A DNA stretch of 6,768 bases from Ruminococcus flavefaciens (GCA_004556875.1 SFFP01000102.1:1-6768); one strand, 5' to 3'. Counted from the stretch's first letter, positions 1 to 6,141 are shown. A program made the numbers and translations. Notes: generated by a model not told the origin, from the letters alone.

Positions 1-206
1 GCATCAGGATACATATAGGAATAGAAAGTCTCTGCTCCTCCAAGCGAATACATAGCTTCAAAGCATTCCTTTATAGCGCTGTCATAAGCATCACTTTTCT
101 GCTGTGTTACCTTTGCATTGCTGATATCCTTTTTCTTTGGCTGACAACCCGTGATCGCACAGGCAGCCATTGCGACTGCAACAAATACAGCTGCGGCTTT
201 TTTCAT
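1..206 (-). CDS. Putative lipoprotein of unknown function, N-terminal part (runs off the left edge)
   Basis: The first 68 codons are visible; the 3' end lies outside the window. The protein begins MKKAAAVFVAVAMAACAITGC: a short basic start, a hydrophobic segment of about 16 residues and a lipobox I18-T19-G20-C21, so Cys21 should be lipidated after signal peptidase II cleavage and the protein anchored to the outer face of the membrane. The mature part starts with a lysine-rich stretch (PKKKD) and then a helical, Tyr/Phe-containing segment. I recognise no family in the visible part. The ATG at 206 is chosen because a good Shine-Dalgarno (GGAGGT on the minus strand, 213-218) lies 6 nt upstream and a consensus sigma-A promoter (246-274) precedes it. 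It lies beyond the terminator of the preceding gene, so it is a separate transcription unit. Lipoprotein status is well supported; the function is unknown. Confidence 0.85.
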   Translation of the reverse strand, partial: MKKAAAVFVAVAMAACAITGCQPKKKDISNAKVTQQKSDAYDSAIKECFEAMYSLGGAETFYSYMYPD

Positions 207-245
207 TATAATACCTCCATGATACACTTTTCTTCATTCATCTCG

Positions 246-274
246 ATTATATCACTATTCTAAGCCAATGTCAA
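246..274 (-). promoter_or_regulatory. Consensus sigma-A promoter of the lipoprotein gene
   Basis: Read on the minus strand there is TTGACA (269-274), a 17-nt spacer (252-268) and TATAAT (246-251). Both hexamers match the consensus fully and the spacing is optimal. A TG one base upstream of the -10 adds an extended -10 element. Transcription should begin around 239-240, giving a leader of about 33 nt before the ATG at 206. Such a strong promoter suggests high constitutive expression; I see no clear operator around it. Confidence 0.9.
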
Positions 275-286
275 TGTTATATGCAC

Positions 287-312
287 AAAAAAGCCGCACC
301 TTAGGTGCGGCT
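287..312 (-). terminator. Rho-independent terminator after the zinc-ribbon gene
   Basis: A perfect 9-bp stem (292-300 with 304-312; AGCCGCACC / GGTGCGGCT) has a 3-nt loop and, on the minus strand, runs into a tract of six T (287-292). It begins 8 nt after the stop codon of the gene at 320-964. It closes the proposed hydrolase-tex-zinc ribbon operon and insulates the lipoprotein gene, which has its own promoter directly downstream. Confidence 0.93.
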
Positions 313-319
313 CATGATC

Positions 320-964
320 TTATTTTACTGCTACGCCTCTTGCTTCATCAGCCTTATGACATGAAGCATCGCCCTTTTCGGCAAGCTCTGTCTCAAATTC
401 AGCAAGCGCGGTCAGAAGACGTGTAGGCATAAATCTGCCCTTATAGTCATGTATAACGCGCTCAAAGTCTCCGCTTCTGCGAATAAGGTCTGCTGCAAGA
501 AGAATGAAATCAGGCTTTTCAGAAAATTCCTTCTTATGCAGATCGATTATTTTCACTCCTGCTCTGCGGCATTCCGCAGCCTTTTCGTCATCGCCCTCAT
601 CATCATAGTACCATGCTGCATACAGGCAAGCTTTAACCGCTTCATCATAGACCTTGTTTTTCTCACATACAAGTGACATCTTCATGAATTTCTCAGCAAG
701 TCCGCTGCCGCCTGCATTACGATACTTACCGCTGTCAAGGAATTCCTTTGTAAATTTTACGGGAATATCTATGGCAGCATTACAGTATCCGCAGTAAGGA
801 CACTCGCTGACCCAATACTTCAGGTATGAACGATGCGGCTCATCAGGACGCATATCAAGATCAGGAACACTTGTATCGGGATCATACTCTGCTACAACTG
901 TCTGAACAGATTCTTTACCGCAGACAGCACATTTTATTTCCTTATCCTCTGTTCTGAAAGCCAT
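320..964 (-). CDS. DUF2225-like zinc-ribbon protein with helical-repeat C-terminus
   Basis: A 214-residue soluble protein without signal peptide or membrane segment. The N-terminal part holds two cysteine clusters, C12-A-V-C15-G and C55-P-Y-C58-G-Y-C61, which would bind zinc as a split zinc ribbon. Residues from about 88 to 205 are predicted helix pairs of TPR-like character (AEKFMKMSLVCEKN, DEAVKACLYAAWYYDDEGD, EKAAECRRAG). This arrangement resembles the DUF2225 family of Firmicutes, whose molecular role is not established; family membership is by pattern and not certain. The ATG at 964 has an AAGGAGA ribosome binding site (971-977) that overlaps the stop codon of tex (976-978). The 11-nt gap makes co-transcription, and probably translational coupling, with tex very likely. 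A terminator follows 8 nt after the stop. The context suggests a nucleic-acid or ribosome-related role, but this is inference. Confidence 0.85.
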   Translation of the reverse strand: MAFRTEDKEIKCAVCGKESVQTVVAEYDPDTSVPDLDMRPDEPHRSYLKYWVSECPYCGYCNAAIDIPVKFTKEFLDSGKYRNAGGSGLAEKFMKMSLVCEKNKVYDEAVKACLYAAWYYDDEGDDEKAAECRRAGVKIIDLHKKEFSEKPDFILLAADLIRRSGDFERVIHDYKGRFMPTRLLTALAEFETELAEKGDASCHKADEARGVAVK

Positions 965-975
965 AGTATCTCTCC

Positions 976-3252
976 TTACTTCTGCTTTATACGGAAACTG
1001 CTGTTTCTGAGCTGTGAAGCATCAAATCCCTTAGGCTTGCGGTCTTCGCGCTTTCTGTTGTTAGGTCTGCGCTCAGACTTCTGCTGCTTCTTCTCCTCTT
1101 CGTCGTTAAGTCGCATAGTAAGCGATATACGGTTTCTCTTGAGGTCAACGTCCAGAACTCTTACCTTTACTACTTCGCCAACTTTTACAGCTTCAAGAGG
1201 GTGCTTGATGTATCTGCTGCATATCTGTGAGATATGAACAAGACCGTCCTCATGAACGCCGATATCTACAAAACAGCCGAAATCAATGATATTGCGGACC
1301 GTACCAACAAGCTCCATACCGGGCTTGAGGTCCTTTATCTCCATAACATCACCGCTTCTGAGAAGAGGTGCAGGAAGCTCGTCACGAAGGTCGCGTCCGG
1401 GCTTTTTAAGCTCACCGATGATATCGGTAAGTGTAGGAACACCTATTCCAAGCGACTTGCTTATATTTTCTATACCGATATTCTCAGCCTTTTCTGTAAT
1501 GCCCTCAGCTCCGCCGCCTGCAATATCTGCAATAGTAAATCCGCACTCGCTGAGCAGTGAAGATGCAGCCTCATAGCTCTCAGGGTGAACAGCTGTATTG
1601 TCAAGAGGATTTTTTCCATCGCGGACTCTCAGGAAGCCTGCACACTGCTCGAAAGCCTTTTTGCCCAGCTTAGGCACTTTGAGAAGCTCCTTACGGTCTG
1701 TAAATCTGCCGTTTTCCTCACGGTAGGTAACGATATTCTTTGCAACTGTTGCATTTATGCCTGCAATATATGAAAGAAGTGAGTGTGATGCTGTATTGAG
1801 GTCAACTCCGACAGAGTTAACACAGTCCTCAACAACACCGCCCAGTGCTTCGCTCATACGAGCCTGCGGCATATCATGCTGATACTGTCCTACACCGATA
1901 GCCTTAGGGTCTATCTTAACAAGCTCTGCAAGAGGGTCCTGTAAACGTCTTGCGATAGAGATAGCGCCTCTGATAGAAACGTCATACTCAGGGAATTCCT
2001 CAGCAGCTACCTTAGAAGCTGAGTAAACAGAAGCTCCTGCCTCACTTACTACCATATAGCTTACGTCCTGAGGCACTTCCTTTACTATCTCAGCAGCAAA
2101 GCTCTCGGTCTCGCGTGAAGCTGTACCGTTACCGATAGAGATAACGTTTACGTTGTATTTCTGGATAAATTCCTTTACCTTTTTCTTAGCGGCTTCAACA
2201 GCACCTGCCGAGCCTACAGGGTAGATGATAGCTGTATCAAGCACCTTTCCTGTGCCGTCGATAACAGCCGTCTTACAGCCGTGTGCGTAACCCGGGTCAA
2301 GTCCGAGGATAACGCTGCTCTTGAGCGGCGGCTGTAAAAGCATCTGTCGCAGATTTGCGGCAAATACCTTTATGGACTCTTCAGCAGCCTTTGCGCTCAT
2401 CTCTGAACGTATCTCACGCTCGATAGACGGGAAAATAAGTCTCTTATAGCTGTCAGCGGCAGCAGCTCTTACAAGCTCTCCGCAGGAATTGTTTGCTTTG
2501 ATGTACTTGCCGAAGATAACATCTGTTGCGATTGTCTCGTCAAGAGTTACAGCTACCTTGAGGAAGCCTTCCTTCTCGCCTCTGTCAAGGGCAAGTACAC
2601 GGTGATTGGCTACCTTAGGGATAGCCTCTGAGTATTCGTAATAATTCATGTAAACGCTCTCTGCCTCAGGGTCAGAAGCCTTTGATACAAGCTCACCCTT
2701 TTCGCCTGCAAGCGCACGGAGCTTCTTTCTGATATCGGCATCATCAGAGATATCCTCAGCGATGATATCCATAGCTCCCTGAAGAGCTGTCTGAGCATCC
2801 TTTATCTTCTTTTCTTCATCAATGAAGGCTTCTGCTTCCTTCTCAGGGTCAGTAGAATCCTTCTGCTCTATAAGCATTACAGCCAGCGGCTCAAGACCGT
2901 TTTCACGGGCAATGCTTGCACGGGTACGGCGCTTAGGCTTGAACGGACGGTAGATATCCTCTACCTCTACAAGTGTTACAGCCGCACTGATAGCAGCCTC
3001 TATCTCAGGAGTCATCTTCTCCTGCTCTGTGATAGCGTTTGTTACCTCTTCCTTGCGCTTTTCAAGGTTGCGGAGGTACATGAGTCTGTCGTAAAGCTCA
3101 CGGAGTATCTGGTCGTCAAGCGAGCCTGTAAGTTCTTTACGGTAACGGGCGATAAACGGTATGGTCTTGTCGTCATCGATAAGCGCAACTGTGTTATCCA
3201 CCTGCTCCTGTTTAAGTCCGAATTCTTTTGCCAGTGTTTTGTTGATATCCAT
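976..3252 (-). CDS. tex: RNA-binding transcription accessory protein Tex (S1 domain)
   Basis: A 758-residue protein with the complete Tex architecture. An N-terminal helical region comes first (1 to about 310, with IPFIARYRKELTG at 31-43 and the YRPFKPKRRTRA segment at 101-112). A YqgF/RNase H-like domain follows (from about 313; ILGLDPGYAHGCKTAV at 315-330, IGNGTASRETE at 373-383, SEAGASVYSAS at 403-413). Next is a tandem helix-hairpin-helix part (about 484-545; YIAGIN, VPKLGKKAFEQCAGFLRV), and then an S1 RNA-binding domain (about 646-715; GTVRNIIDFGCFVDIG, DGLVHISQ). It ends in a strongly basic tail (719-745). Tex proteins bind nucleic acids and affect transcription and RNA processing; related to eukaryotic Spt6. 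The length is normal for the family. The ATG at 3252 has an AAAGGA site (3259-3264) at 6 nt. It lies 64 nt after the hydrolase gene and 11 nt before the zinc-ribbon gene, so it is probably the middle gene of an operon. Confidence 0.97.
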   Translation of the reverse strand: MDINKTLAKEFGLKQEQVDNTVALIDDDKTIPFIARYRKELTGSLDDQILRELYDRLMYLRNLEKRKEEVTNAITEQEKMTPEIEAAISAAVTLVEVEDIYRPFKPKRRTRASIARENGLEPLAVMLIEQKDSTDPEKEAEAFIDEEKKIKDAQTALQGAMDIIAEDISDDADIRKKLRALAGEKGELVSKASDPEAESVYMNYYEYSEAIPKVANHRVLALDRGEKEGFLKVAVTLDETIATDVIFGKYIKANNSCGELVRAAAADSYKRLIFPSIEREIRSEMSAKAAEESIKVFAANLRQMLLQPPLKSSVILGLDPGYAHGCKTAVIDGTGKVLDTAIIYPVGSAGAVEAAKKKVKEFIQKYNVNVISIGNGTASRETESFAAEIVKEVPQDVSYMVVSEAGASVYSASKVAAEEFPEYDVSIRGAISIARRLQDPLAELVKIDPKAIGVGQYQHDMPQARMSEALGGVVEDCVNSVGVDLNTASHSLLSYIAGINATVAKNIVTYREENGRFTDRKELLKVPKLGKKAFEQCAGFLRVRDGKNPLDNTAVHPESYEAASSLLSECGFTIADIAGGGAEGITEKAENIGIENISKSLGIGVPTLTDIIGELKKPGRDLRDELPAPLLRSGDVMEIKDLKPGMELVGTVRNIIDFGCFVDIGVHEDGLVHISQICSRYIKHPLEAVKVGEVVKVRVLDVDLKRNRISLTMRLNDEEEKKQQKSERRPNNRKREDRKPKGFDASQLRNSSFRIKQK

Positions 3253-3279
3253 AATTTATCCTTTCATTTTACGATATAA

Positions 3280-3303
3280 GGACCGTCGGAACTTCCGCGG
3301 CCC
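3280..3303 (-). other. Intercistronic stem-loop between the hydrolase gene and tex
   Basis: The 64-nt gap contains an imperfect GC-rich inverted repeat. GG and CCG on one side pair with CGG and CC on the other, and an inner CGGAA/TTCCG repeat sits at the apex. No T-tract follows on the minus strand (TTATATCG), so it is not a canonical terminator. It could be a partial attenuator, an mRNA-processing or stability hairpin that sets different levels for the hydrolase and tex, or incidental. Confidence 0.35.
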
Positions 3304-3316
3304 TGAGCATCGTTAA

Positions 3317-4363
3317 TTATTCACTAACTGTTTCCTCTTCTGCTGCCTGCTGTACAGGTGCTTCTTCTGCGGCTGCTGTAACTGCTGCGACCTCCGCTGC
3401 AGCCTCAGCGGCTGCTTCAAGGCGCTCGTCATTCCAACGGTCAAGCCACGAAAACAGAGTCTTTGCAATGTCCTTGTATACGTTTATACAATTTTTCTCC
3501 ATGAGAACATCATGGCGCATACCGTCAAAAAGACGGTGAGATATGCTGTCATAGCCTTCCTTTTCAAGCTTTGACACCAGCTTCATGAATTTCTTTTCAG
3601 AAACCATTGCAGGGTCTTCCTTGCCTGAAATAAAGCGTATGGGAAGCTTTGGATTTTTCATCTGCCAGCCTGCTCCGGACTGAGAATTTCTGATTATCCA
3701 CAGCATTTCCTGATAGCCGTTTAAAGTCGGCTTGAAGTTACACAGCGGGTCTTCGTTATATGCAAGCACAGCATCTGCGTCACTGCATCGCCATGAATTT
3801 ATTGGATCTTCAAAGAATTTTCCGAGAGTATCATCTACAGTATCAAATATTTTCTCGCTTCTGAAGCGGCTTCCTGGGCGTTTTGATGCCACAGAATTGA
3901 TAACTCTTGTCACAGGTGACAGCGGACTGTAATACAGACTTCCCAGAAGTACAAGTCCGTCTATACAATCATCATGTTCTTTTATAAAGCACTTTGCACC
4001 CGATGCCCCCAGACCGCTTGCAGCCATAAATACGGGAACATTAGGGTATGCAGCCCTTATGCGCTTATTGATCTGAGCAATATCGCTCACAAATCCTTCG
4101 CCGCCTTTTCTGAACATAAAGCCGATATCATCAGCTTCCATGATACTTCCGCCATGTCCGCGGTTATCATGAATAACAGTTATAAATCCCTGTTCAGCAA
4201 GGTAATCCATGAAGGGGTAGTATCTTTCCTTGTGCTCATTCATGCCATGAACGATCTGAACAATGCCGTTTATATCTCCCGAGGGCACTGCCATCACAGC
4301 CGAGATCACAAGCTCGTCAAAATCAGAAGTCAGTTGAAATTCCTTCAGATCAGCATTAAGCAT
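3317..4363 (-). CDS. Alpha/beta hydrolase, lysophospholipase/monoacylglycerol-lipase-like (S33 fold), nucleophile apparently missing
   Basis: A 348-residue cytoplasmic-type protein without signal peptide. The first 310 residues follow the lysophospholipase-like hydrolase fold. The oxyanion segment HGMNEH is at 39-44, the conserved HDNRGHGGS at 65-73, an acid loop SGKEDP with Asp250, and a histidine loop DGMRHD with His284. The nucleophile elbow, normally GHSMG, reads A115-S-G-L-G119 (VFMAASGLGAS), so the catalytic serine position is occupied by Gly117. The protein may be inactive, or Ser116 may act from a shifted position. The last 35 residues or so (314-348) are an Ala/Glu-rich tail unusual for the family. 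The ATG at 4363 has a near-perfect AGGAGGAA site (4368-4375). It is the first gene of the probable operon with tex, behind a leader of about 295 nt. The fold is clear; the substrate is unknown. Confidence 0.88.
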   Translation of the reverse strand: MLNADLKEFQLTSDFDELVISAVMAVPSGDINGIVQIVHGMNEHKERYYPFMDYLAEQGFITVIHDNRGHGGSIMEADDIGFMFRKGGEGFVSDIAQINKRIRAAYPNVPVFMAASGLGASGAKCFIKEHDDCIDGLVLLGSLYYSPLSPVTRVINSVASKRPGSRFRSEKIFDTVDDTLGKFFEDPINSWRCSDADAVLAYNEDPLCNFKPTLNGYQEMLWIIRNSQSGAGWQMKNPKLPIRFISGKEDPAMVSEKKFMKLVSKLEKEGYDSISHRLFDGMRHDVLMEKNCINVYKDIAKTLFSWLDRWNDERLEAAAEAAAEVAAVTAAAEEAPVQQAAEEETVSE

Positions 4364-4431
4364 AAAGTTCCTCCTGTCAAAAAACGGAAAAAATAAAATA
4401 AAACGTATATCCTATATCAATGTCTGCTCAG

Positions 4432-4479
4432 CAGCTTAAAATCGTCTAAAAGAAGCTGTATATAGCTGATTTTAAGTTG
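4432..4479 (-). repeat. Long inverted repeat in the hydrolase leader
   Basis: Arms of 12 nt (4432-4443 and 4468-4479; core CTTAAAATC / GATTTTAAG) pair perfectly apart from one position that can form a G-U wobble in RNA. Inside the loop a near-palindrome AGCTGTATATAGCT (4454-4467) can form a second stem. The stem is AT-rich and lacks an adjoining T-tract, so it is more likely a leader structure or protein-binding site than a terminator. Confidence 0.6.
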
Positions 4480-4523
4480 TCAGAGCGAAAGAAATATTTA
4501 TAATACAGATTGTTTTTCCTTCA

Positions 4524-4536
4524 CTTTGTTTTGCCC
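4524..4536 (-). repeat. Copy 1 of a 13-nt motif shared by two leaders (GGGCAAAACAAAG on the minus strand)
   Basis: The 13 nt are identical to those at 6142-6154. Both copies lie in the predicted untranslated leader of a minus-strand transcription unit, in the same orientation. This copy also forms one arm of the TTTTGCC/GGCAAAA stem-loop at 4529-4548. The function is unknown and chance cannot be excluded. Confidence 0.5.
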
Positions 4537-4627
4537 GAAATGGCAAAATGAGCTTGACATAAATATTAATGCAGCGCGCAAATTCCAAATTTTATAAAGA
4601 ATTTTCGCTTCCAAAACATAATTCGGG

Positions 4628-4654
4628 GCAATAACCGCCAAAAGCGGTTATTGC
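4628..4654 (-). repeat. Perfect 11-bp stem-loop at the start of the hydrolase leader
   Basis: GCAATAACCGC (4628-4638) and GCGGTTATTGC (4644-4654) pair perfectly around a 5-nt loop. No T-tract follows on either strand, so it is a poor rho-independent terminator. On the minus strand it would start about 6 nt from the predicted transcript 5' end, a position typical of 5' stabilising hairpins. A termination role for the upstream YjbR gene is a less likely alternative. Confidence 0.6.
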
Positions 4655-4661
4655 GTACGCA
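4652..4661. promoter_or_regulatory. Palindrome TGCGTACGCA at the predicted transcription start
   Basis: A perfect 10-bp palindrome lies directly downstream of the -10 box of the hydrolase promoter and spans the expected start site. A repressor bound here would block transcription, so it is a candidate operator. It overlaps the adjacent stem-loop by 3 nt and might equally be part of that structure. Confidence 0.3.
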
Positions 4662-4665
4662 TTAT

Positions 4666-4694
4666 ATTATAACATATCTTTTCAAAAATAGCAA
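4666..4694 (-). promoter_or_regulatory. Sigma-A promoter (extended -10) for the hydrolase-tex operon
   Basis: On the minus strand TTGCTA (4689-4694; four of six consensus positions) is followed by a 17-nt spacer and TATAAT (4666-4671). A TGT directly before the -10 (4672-4674) gives an extended -10. A second TATAAT overlaps at 4661-4666. The start site would be near 4660, about 295 nt before the hydrolase ATG. I looked for a closer promoter between this site and the gene and found none with both boxes well spaced. Confidence 0.7.
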
Positions 4695-4699
4695 CCGTC

Positions 4700-4724
4700 G
4701 CGGCAAAAAACGTGTTTTCGCAGC
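4700..4724 (-). terminator. Weak candidate terminator after the YjbR-EVE gene
   Basis: An imperfect stem (4700-4709 with 4715-4724, one mismatch and one wobble in RNA) lies 20 nt after the stop codon. On the minus strand T-rich sequence makes up its second arm, and a five-T run (4684-4688) follows only after a gap. It is not a textbook terminator; some read-through into the hydrolase operon is possible. No better candidate is seen between the two genes. Confidence 0.3.
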
Positions 4725-4744
4725 ATATACGGCGTAAAAACCGC

Positions 4745-5506
4745 TTACACGCTCAGCTTTCTCAGTTCACGGCTCAGTGCAGCAGGGACTCCCCTCGCAC
4801 CGCGTACAGCGCTGACTCCAAGCTCCTTCATTGCCGTCAGCGGCATATCTGCCTTGTCAAAGCGGCGCAGGAGCTTCAGCTTTACTGCCTTTCTTATGTG
4901 ATAATCGCCGTTGTCGTACTTGTAAGGTATATTGACCTCTACGGCTTCACACTTATACATTATCGCAGAAACAGGCGATGCCATATACATATAGACTATA
5001 TCGCCAACTATCATATTTGCGGTCTGTTTCCAGAGTATAGTGCCGTCCCTTTTGAAATCCTGCTCCACGTCATACATGGCAGGTGATGCAGGTATGAGCC
5101 ATTCCTTTGTATCAACTCTCAGCCTTTTGCTGCCGCTGCTCTGCTTTACAATCTCATAACTCATATCAAGCAGAGAGAAAACCTGCTCCTCATCGGCACT
5201 TCCGTCAAGAAGCACTGATATCCAGCTGTTTTTCTGCATATGATACGCAGGAAGTATGCCTTTCATTGATAAAAGCGAGCCTGTCATCAGCGGACTGCAT
5301 TTTACATTTATGACATCATAGCTCACGCCGCTCTCAAGGCCGAGCTTGACTCCGTCCACAGCCATTATCAGACCATACCACTTATCATTTGTCTCACATC
5401 TGAGCACAGCGATATCGGGATATTTGCTCCAGAGATATTCAGGCTTTGTACCGTAGCGGTCACAAGCATATTTCAGAAGTTTTTCCACAAGTTTATTTTT
5501 TGCCAT
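4745..5506 (-). CDS. MmcQ/YjbR-family protein fused to an EVE/PUA-like domain
   Basis: A 253-residue soluble protein. Residues 1 to about 120 match the MmcQ/YjbR (DUF419) pattern: YGTKPEYLWSKYPDIAV at 18-34, KWYGLIM at 42-48, DVINVKCSP at 64-72, KGILPAYHM at 82-90 and SWISVLLDG at 94-102. This is a small CyaY-like fold suggested to bind DNA. Residues from about 134 look like an EVE/PUA-type domain: EWLIPASP at 135-142, ILWKQ at 157-161, VGDIVYMYMASPVSAIMYKC at 167-186, and a closing segment with GARGVPAALS. EVE domains are linked to recognition of modified bases or RNA; the function of this fusion is not known. The ATG at 5506 has AGGAGGAG (5513-5520) inside the last codons of the exonuclease gene, and only 3 nt separate the two genes, so they are translationally coupled. 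YjbR assignment is strong, EVE assignment moderate. Confidence 0.87.
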   Translation of the reverse strand: MAKNKLVEKLLKYACDRYGTKPEYLWSKYPDIAVLRCETNDKWYGLIMAVDGVKLGLESGVSYDVINVKCSPLMTGSLLSMKGILPAYHMQKNSWISVLLDGSADEEQVFSLLDMSYEIVKQSSGSKRLRVDTKEWLIPASPAMYDVEQDFKRDGTILWKQTANMIVGDIVYMYMASPVSAIMYKCEAVEVNIPYKYDNGDYHIRKAVKLKLLRRFDKADMPLTAMKELGVSAVRGARGVPAALSRELRKLSV

Positions 5507-5509
5507 ATC

Positions 5510-6073
5510 TCACTCCTCCTGTCTGCGCATATCTTCACGAAGATGCAAATAGCAGGCGTTGCATATCTCACAGTCATTCTCCGCACGGTGAGCACCTTCA
5601 ACAGATATGCCGTAATGAGCCGCTACAGTAGTCTGTCTGCGGTCAGGCAGAAGCGTAAGCACCTTACGCGAAAATCTCAGCACATCAACAAAATCATTCT
5701 GCAAATGTATACCGTGACATCTGAGAAGATTGTCATAGAGAAAATTGATATCGAAATTCACATTATATCCCATAAGCATATCATTGCCTGCAAAATTATA
5801 GAAATCAAGTATTGCCGTATTTATATCGGGAGCAGTTTCCACCATTTTATCGTCAATACCTGTTAAGCTTGTGATAAAAGGCGGTATATGACGCTCAGGC
5901 TTTACGAATGTGCTGAATACAGCATCCTTCACTCCGTTTCTGTAGCGCACTGCCGCAATTTCGATTATTTCGCAGGTCTCAGGTGTAAGTCCTGTAGTCT
6001 CGATATCGATAACACAGTAATCGTCAGGAAAAGCAATGCGGCTCTTTCCTTTTTTGCGTATTGTACTGCTCAC
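5510..6073 (-). CDS. DEDDh 3'-5' exonuclease (DnaQ/PolC epsilon-like)
   Basis: With the GTG start at 6073 the protein has 187 residues and is a stand-alone exonuclease domain. All catalytic motifs are intact: ExoI D23-I-E25-TTGL, ExoII N104-VNF-D108, and ExoIII H162-RAEN-D167. The PDxCEIIEIAAVRY-type strand and the SLTGIDDKMV segment (69-78) are typical of the DnaQ/PolC exonuclease group. It should remove nucleotides from 3' ends of DNA or RNA using two metal ions; it may serve in proofreading, repair or small-oligonucleotide degradation. The reading frame stays open upstream to a TTG at 6110-6112, but GTG is preferred because GAAGGGAG (6081-6088) sits 7 nt before it and the extra 13 residues do not resemble the family. 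It is the first gene of a pair with the YjbR-EVE gene, behind a consensus promoter (6179-6207). Confidence 0.93.
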   Translation of the reverse strand: MSSTIRKKGKSRIAFPDDYCVIDIETTGLTPETCEIIEIAAVRYRNGVKDAVFSTFVKPERHIPPFITSLTGIDDKMVETAPDINTAILDFYNFAGNDMLMGYNVNFDINFLYDNLLRCHGIHLQNDFVDVLRFSRKVLTLLPDRRQTTVAAHYGISVEGAHRAENDCEICNACYLHLREDMRRQEE

Positions 6074-6080
6074 GTAAAAG

Positions 6081-6088
6081 CTCCCTTC
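6081..6088 (-). promoter_or_regulatory. Ribosome binding site that decides the exonuclease start
   Basis: GAAGGGAG on the minus strand lies 7 nt upstream of the GTG at 6071-6073. No comparable site precedes the alternative TTG at 6112, and the next in-frame GTG (6098-6100) has none either. This supports GTG as the start. Confidence 0.7.
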
Positions 6089-6141
6089 AATAATTATCAC
6101 GTCAAAGCACAAAGGAATAATATCCGAGGATCCTGCTCATG

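Larger units (their letters stand above)
4376..4660 (-). promoter_or_regulatory. Long structured leader of the hydrolase-tex operon (gene-free stretch)
   Basis: The stretch between the two genes (4364-4744) has no credible protein gene. If transcription starts near 4660 from the promoter at 4666-4694, the leader is about 295 nt. It contains, in transcript order, a stem-loop at 4628-4654, a stem-loop at 4529-4548 (TTTTGCC / GGCAAAA, 6-nt loop) and a long one at 4432-4479. A T-rich stretch (about 4376-4405) then precedes the ribosome binding site. No known riboswitch class is recognised. It could be a cis-acting RNA element or a source of a small RNA; this rests on base-pairing by eye only. Confidence 0.45.

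Noticed and set aside
833..1773. Several plus-strand open frames opposite tex
   Set aside because: They are antisense shadows of a fully conserved tex gene, with unnatural composition (Ser/Arg/Leu runs) and no ribosome binding sites or promoters noted.
4554..4559. TTGACA on the plus strand as a -35 box
   Set aside because: No -10 hexamer lies at 16-18 nt and no plus-strand gene follows.
4498..4560. A 20-codon minus-strand frame in the hydrolase leader as a possible leader peptide
   Set aside because: It starts with ATG but no Shine-Dalgarno precedes it, and its sequence shows no run of a regulatory amino acid.
4628..4654. The 11-bp stem-loop as terminator of the YjbR-EVE gene
   Set aside because: No T-tract follows on the minus strand and it lies downstream of a better-supported promoter for the next gene, so it is annotated as a leader stem-loop instead.
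6074..6112. A 13-residue N-terminal extension of the exonuclease from a TTG start
   Set aside because: TTG lacks a ribosome binding site, whereas the GTG at 6073 has GAAGGGAG at 7 nt, and the extension does not resemble the family.
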